From: Bacteroidales bacterium UBA4318 | Lineage (GTDB): Bacteria; Bacteroidota; Bacteroidia; Bacteroidales; UBA932 | DNA: 11,988 bases | Direction of reading: 5' to 3' | Assembly (NCBI GenBank): GCA_002393895.1 | Contig: DGUE01000004.1 | Coordinates: 1-11,988 of the forward strand | Shown here: piece after piece, positions 11,743 through 11,988 of the stretch | How the letters are laid out: every line of letters starts with the position of its first letter | How positions within the stretch are numbered: the first letter of the stretch is position 1 | Position numbers and translations under genes: made by a program | Notes under the pieces: model-generated | What the model saw: the letters and a program-made list of their open reading frames with translations, nothing else | Told to the model about the DNA's origin: nothing | The model's database searches: none

Positions 11743-11988
11743 CTACTTCTCCTTCTTAGCAGGCTGCTCTTCGGGTTTCTCTGCATCCTTCTTGAGGTAG
11801 GAAGGGAGTTCCATTCCCGCCATCTTGAAGAGGTCGTTGAGCGGAGGTACGCTCTGCATCATTCCGGAGATGAAGTTGGAGGTAGCGGTTTTGCCGTTGG
11901 CAGAATTGCCGCCATCCCACACGGTGACCTTGTCGATGTTGATGCCCTTGACGGCCTCGACCTGGGTCTTCACCAGCTCCGGCAGTTT
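11743..11988 (-). CDS. Flotillin-family (SPFH) protein, C-terminal end only
   Basis: Only the last 81 residues are inside the window; the frame is open to the right edge. The part seen, LVKTQVEAVKGINIDKVTVW then DGGNSANGKTATSNFISGMM, SVPPLNDLFKMAGMELPSYL and a Lys/Glu/Pro-rich tail, is the conserved C-terminus of bacterial flotillin-like proteins, which oligomerise at the membrane and organise lipid microdomains. The SPFH domain and the coiled coil should lie upstream of the window. It is the first visible gene of the operon with the Xre and AraC regulators. Confidence 0.8.
   Translation of the reverse strand, partial: KLPELVKTQVEAVKGINIDKVTVWDGGNSANGKTATSNFISGMMQSVPPLNDLFKMAGMELPSYLKKDAEKPEEQPAKKEK

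Overview
The window looks like a chromosomal segment of a Bacteroidales bacterium (phylum Bacteroidota); I cannot name the genus. The reasons are the TAnnTTTG-type -7 promoter motifs in front of several genes, the lack of obvious Shine-Dalgarno sequences, several small lipoproteins, a run of small protein, MutL and rhomboid protease that I recall from this order, and a membrane-anchored AraC-type regulator. There is no CRISPR array, transposase, integrase, phage gene or recognisable defence system.

Left part (1-2860), accessory-like. The window opens inside a tRNA with a CAU anticodon. After it come GC-rich hairpins and a 52-bp tandem repeat array (about 302-510). A short plus-strand transcription unit follows (promoter 548-581, a frameshifted small-protein ORF at 608-707, terminator 735-772). 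Next are a minus-strand EamA/DMT-family permease (744-1661) and a divergent DUF1349-type lipoprotein gene (1763-2500) bracketed by an exact 17-bp inverted repeat. Then come the remnant of an Xre-type DNA-binding gene (2556-2711, minus) and a structured element related to the last unit of the tandem array, ending in a terminator-like hairpin (2774-2850).

Middle part (2853-5003). A flavin-reductase-fold protein with an unexpected lipoprotein signal (2866-3543) and a small Ala/Lys-rich lipoprotein (3655-3882) face a minus-strand pair, ispF and a nicotinamidase-like hydrolase (4924-3889). The plus-strand terminator at 3905-3936 lies inside the last codons of the hydrolase gene. A short dispersed repeat lies between the divergent ispF and 5024 promoters.

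Right part (5010-10296). A tight housekeeping operon carries a small tail-anchored protein, mutL, a rhomboid protease, tsaC and rsmE. Three of its four junctions are the one-base overlap TAATG. MutL has lost the Asp, Gln and His of its endonuclease motif, and RsmE carries two long hydrophilic insertions. An ApbE-type FMN transferase lipoprotein follows. After a hairpin-rich gap that may encode a small minus-strand RNA (10297-10390), a minus-strand operon runs in from the right edge: flotillin (3' end only), a 67-aa Xre-like regulator, and a seven-helix membrane AraC regulator, joined by a 2-nt gap and a GTGA overlap.

The clearest functional link is translational coupling in two operons. The most unexplained signals are the pair of related structured elements (474-524 and 2774-2850), the 17-bp inverted repeat around the DUF1349 gene, and the promoters placed so close to start codons that the mRNAs should be leaderless.
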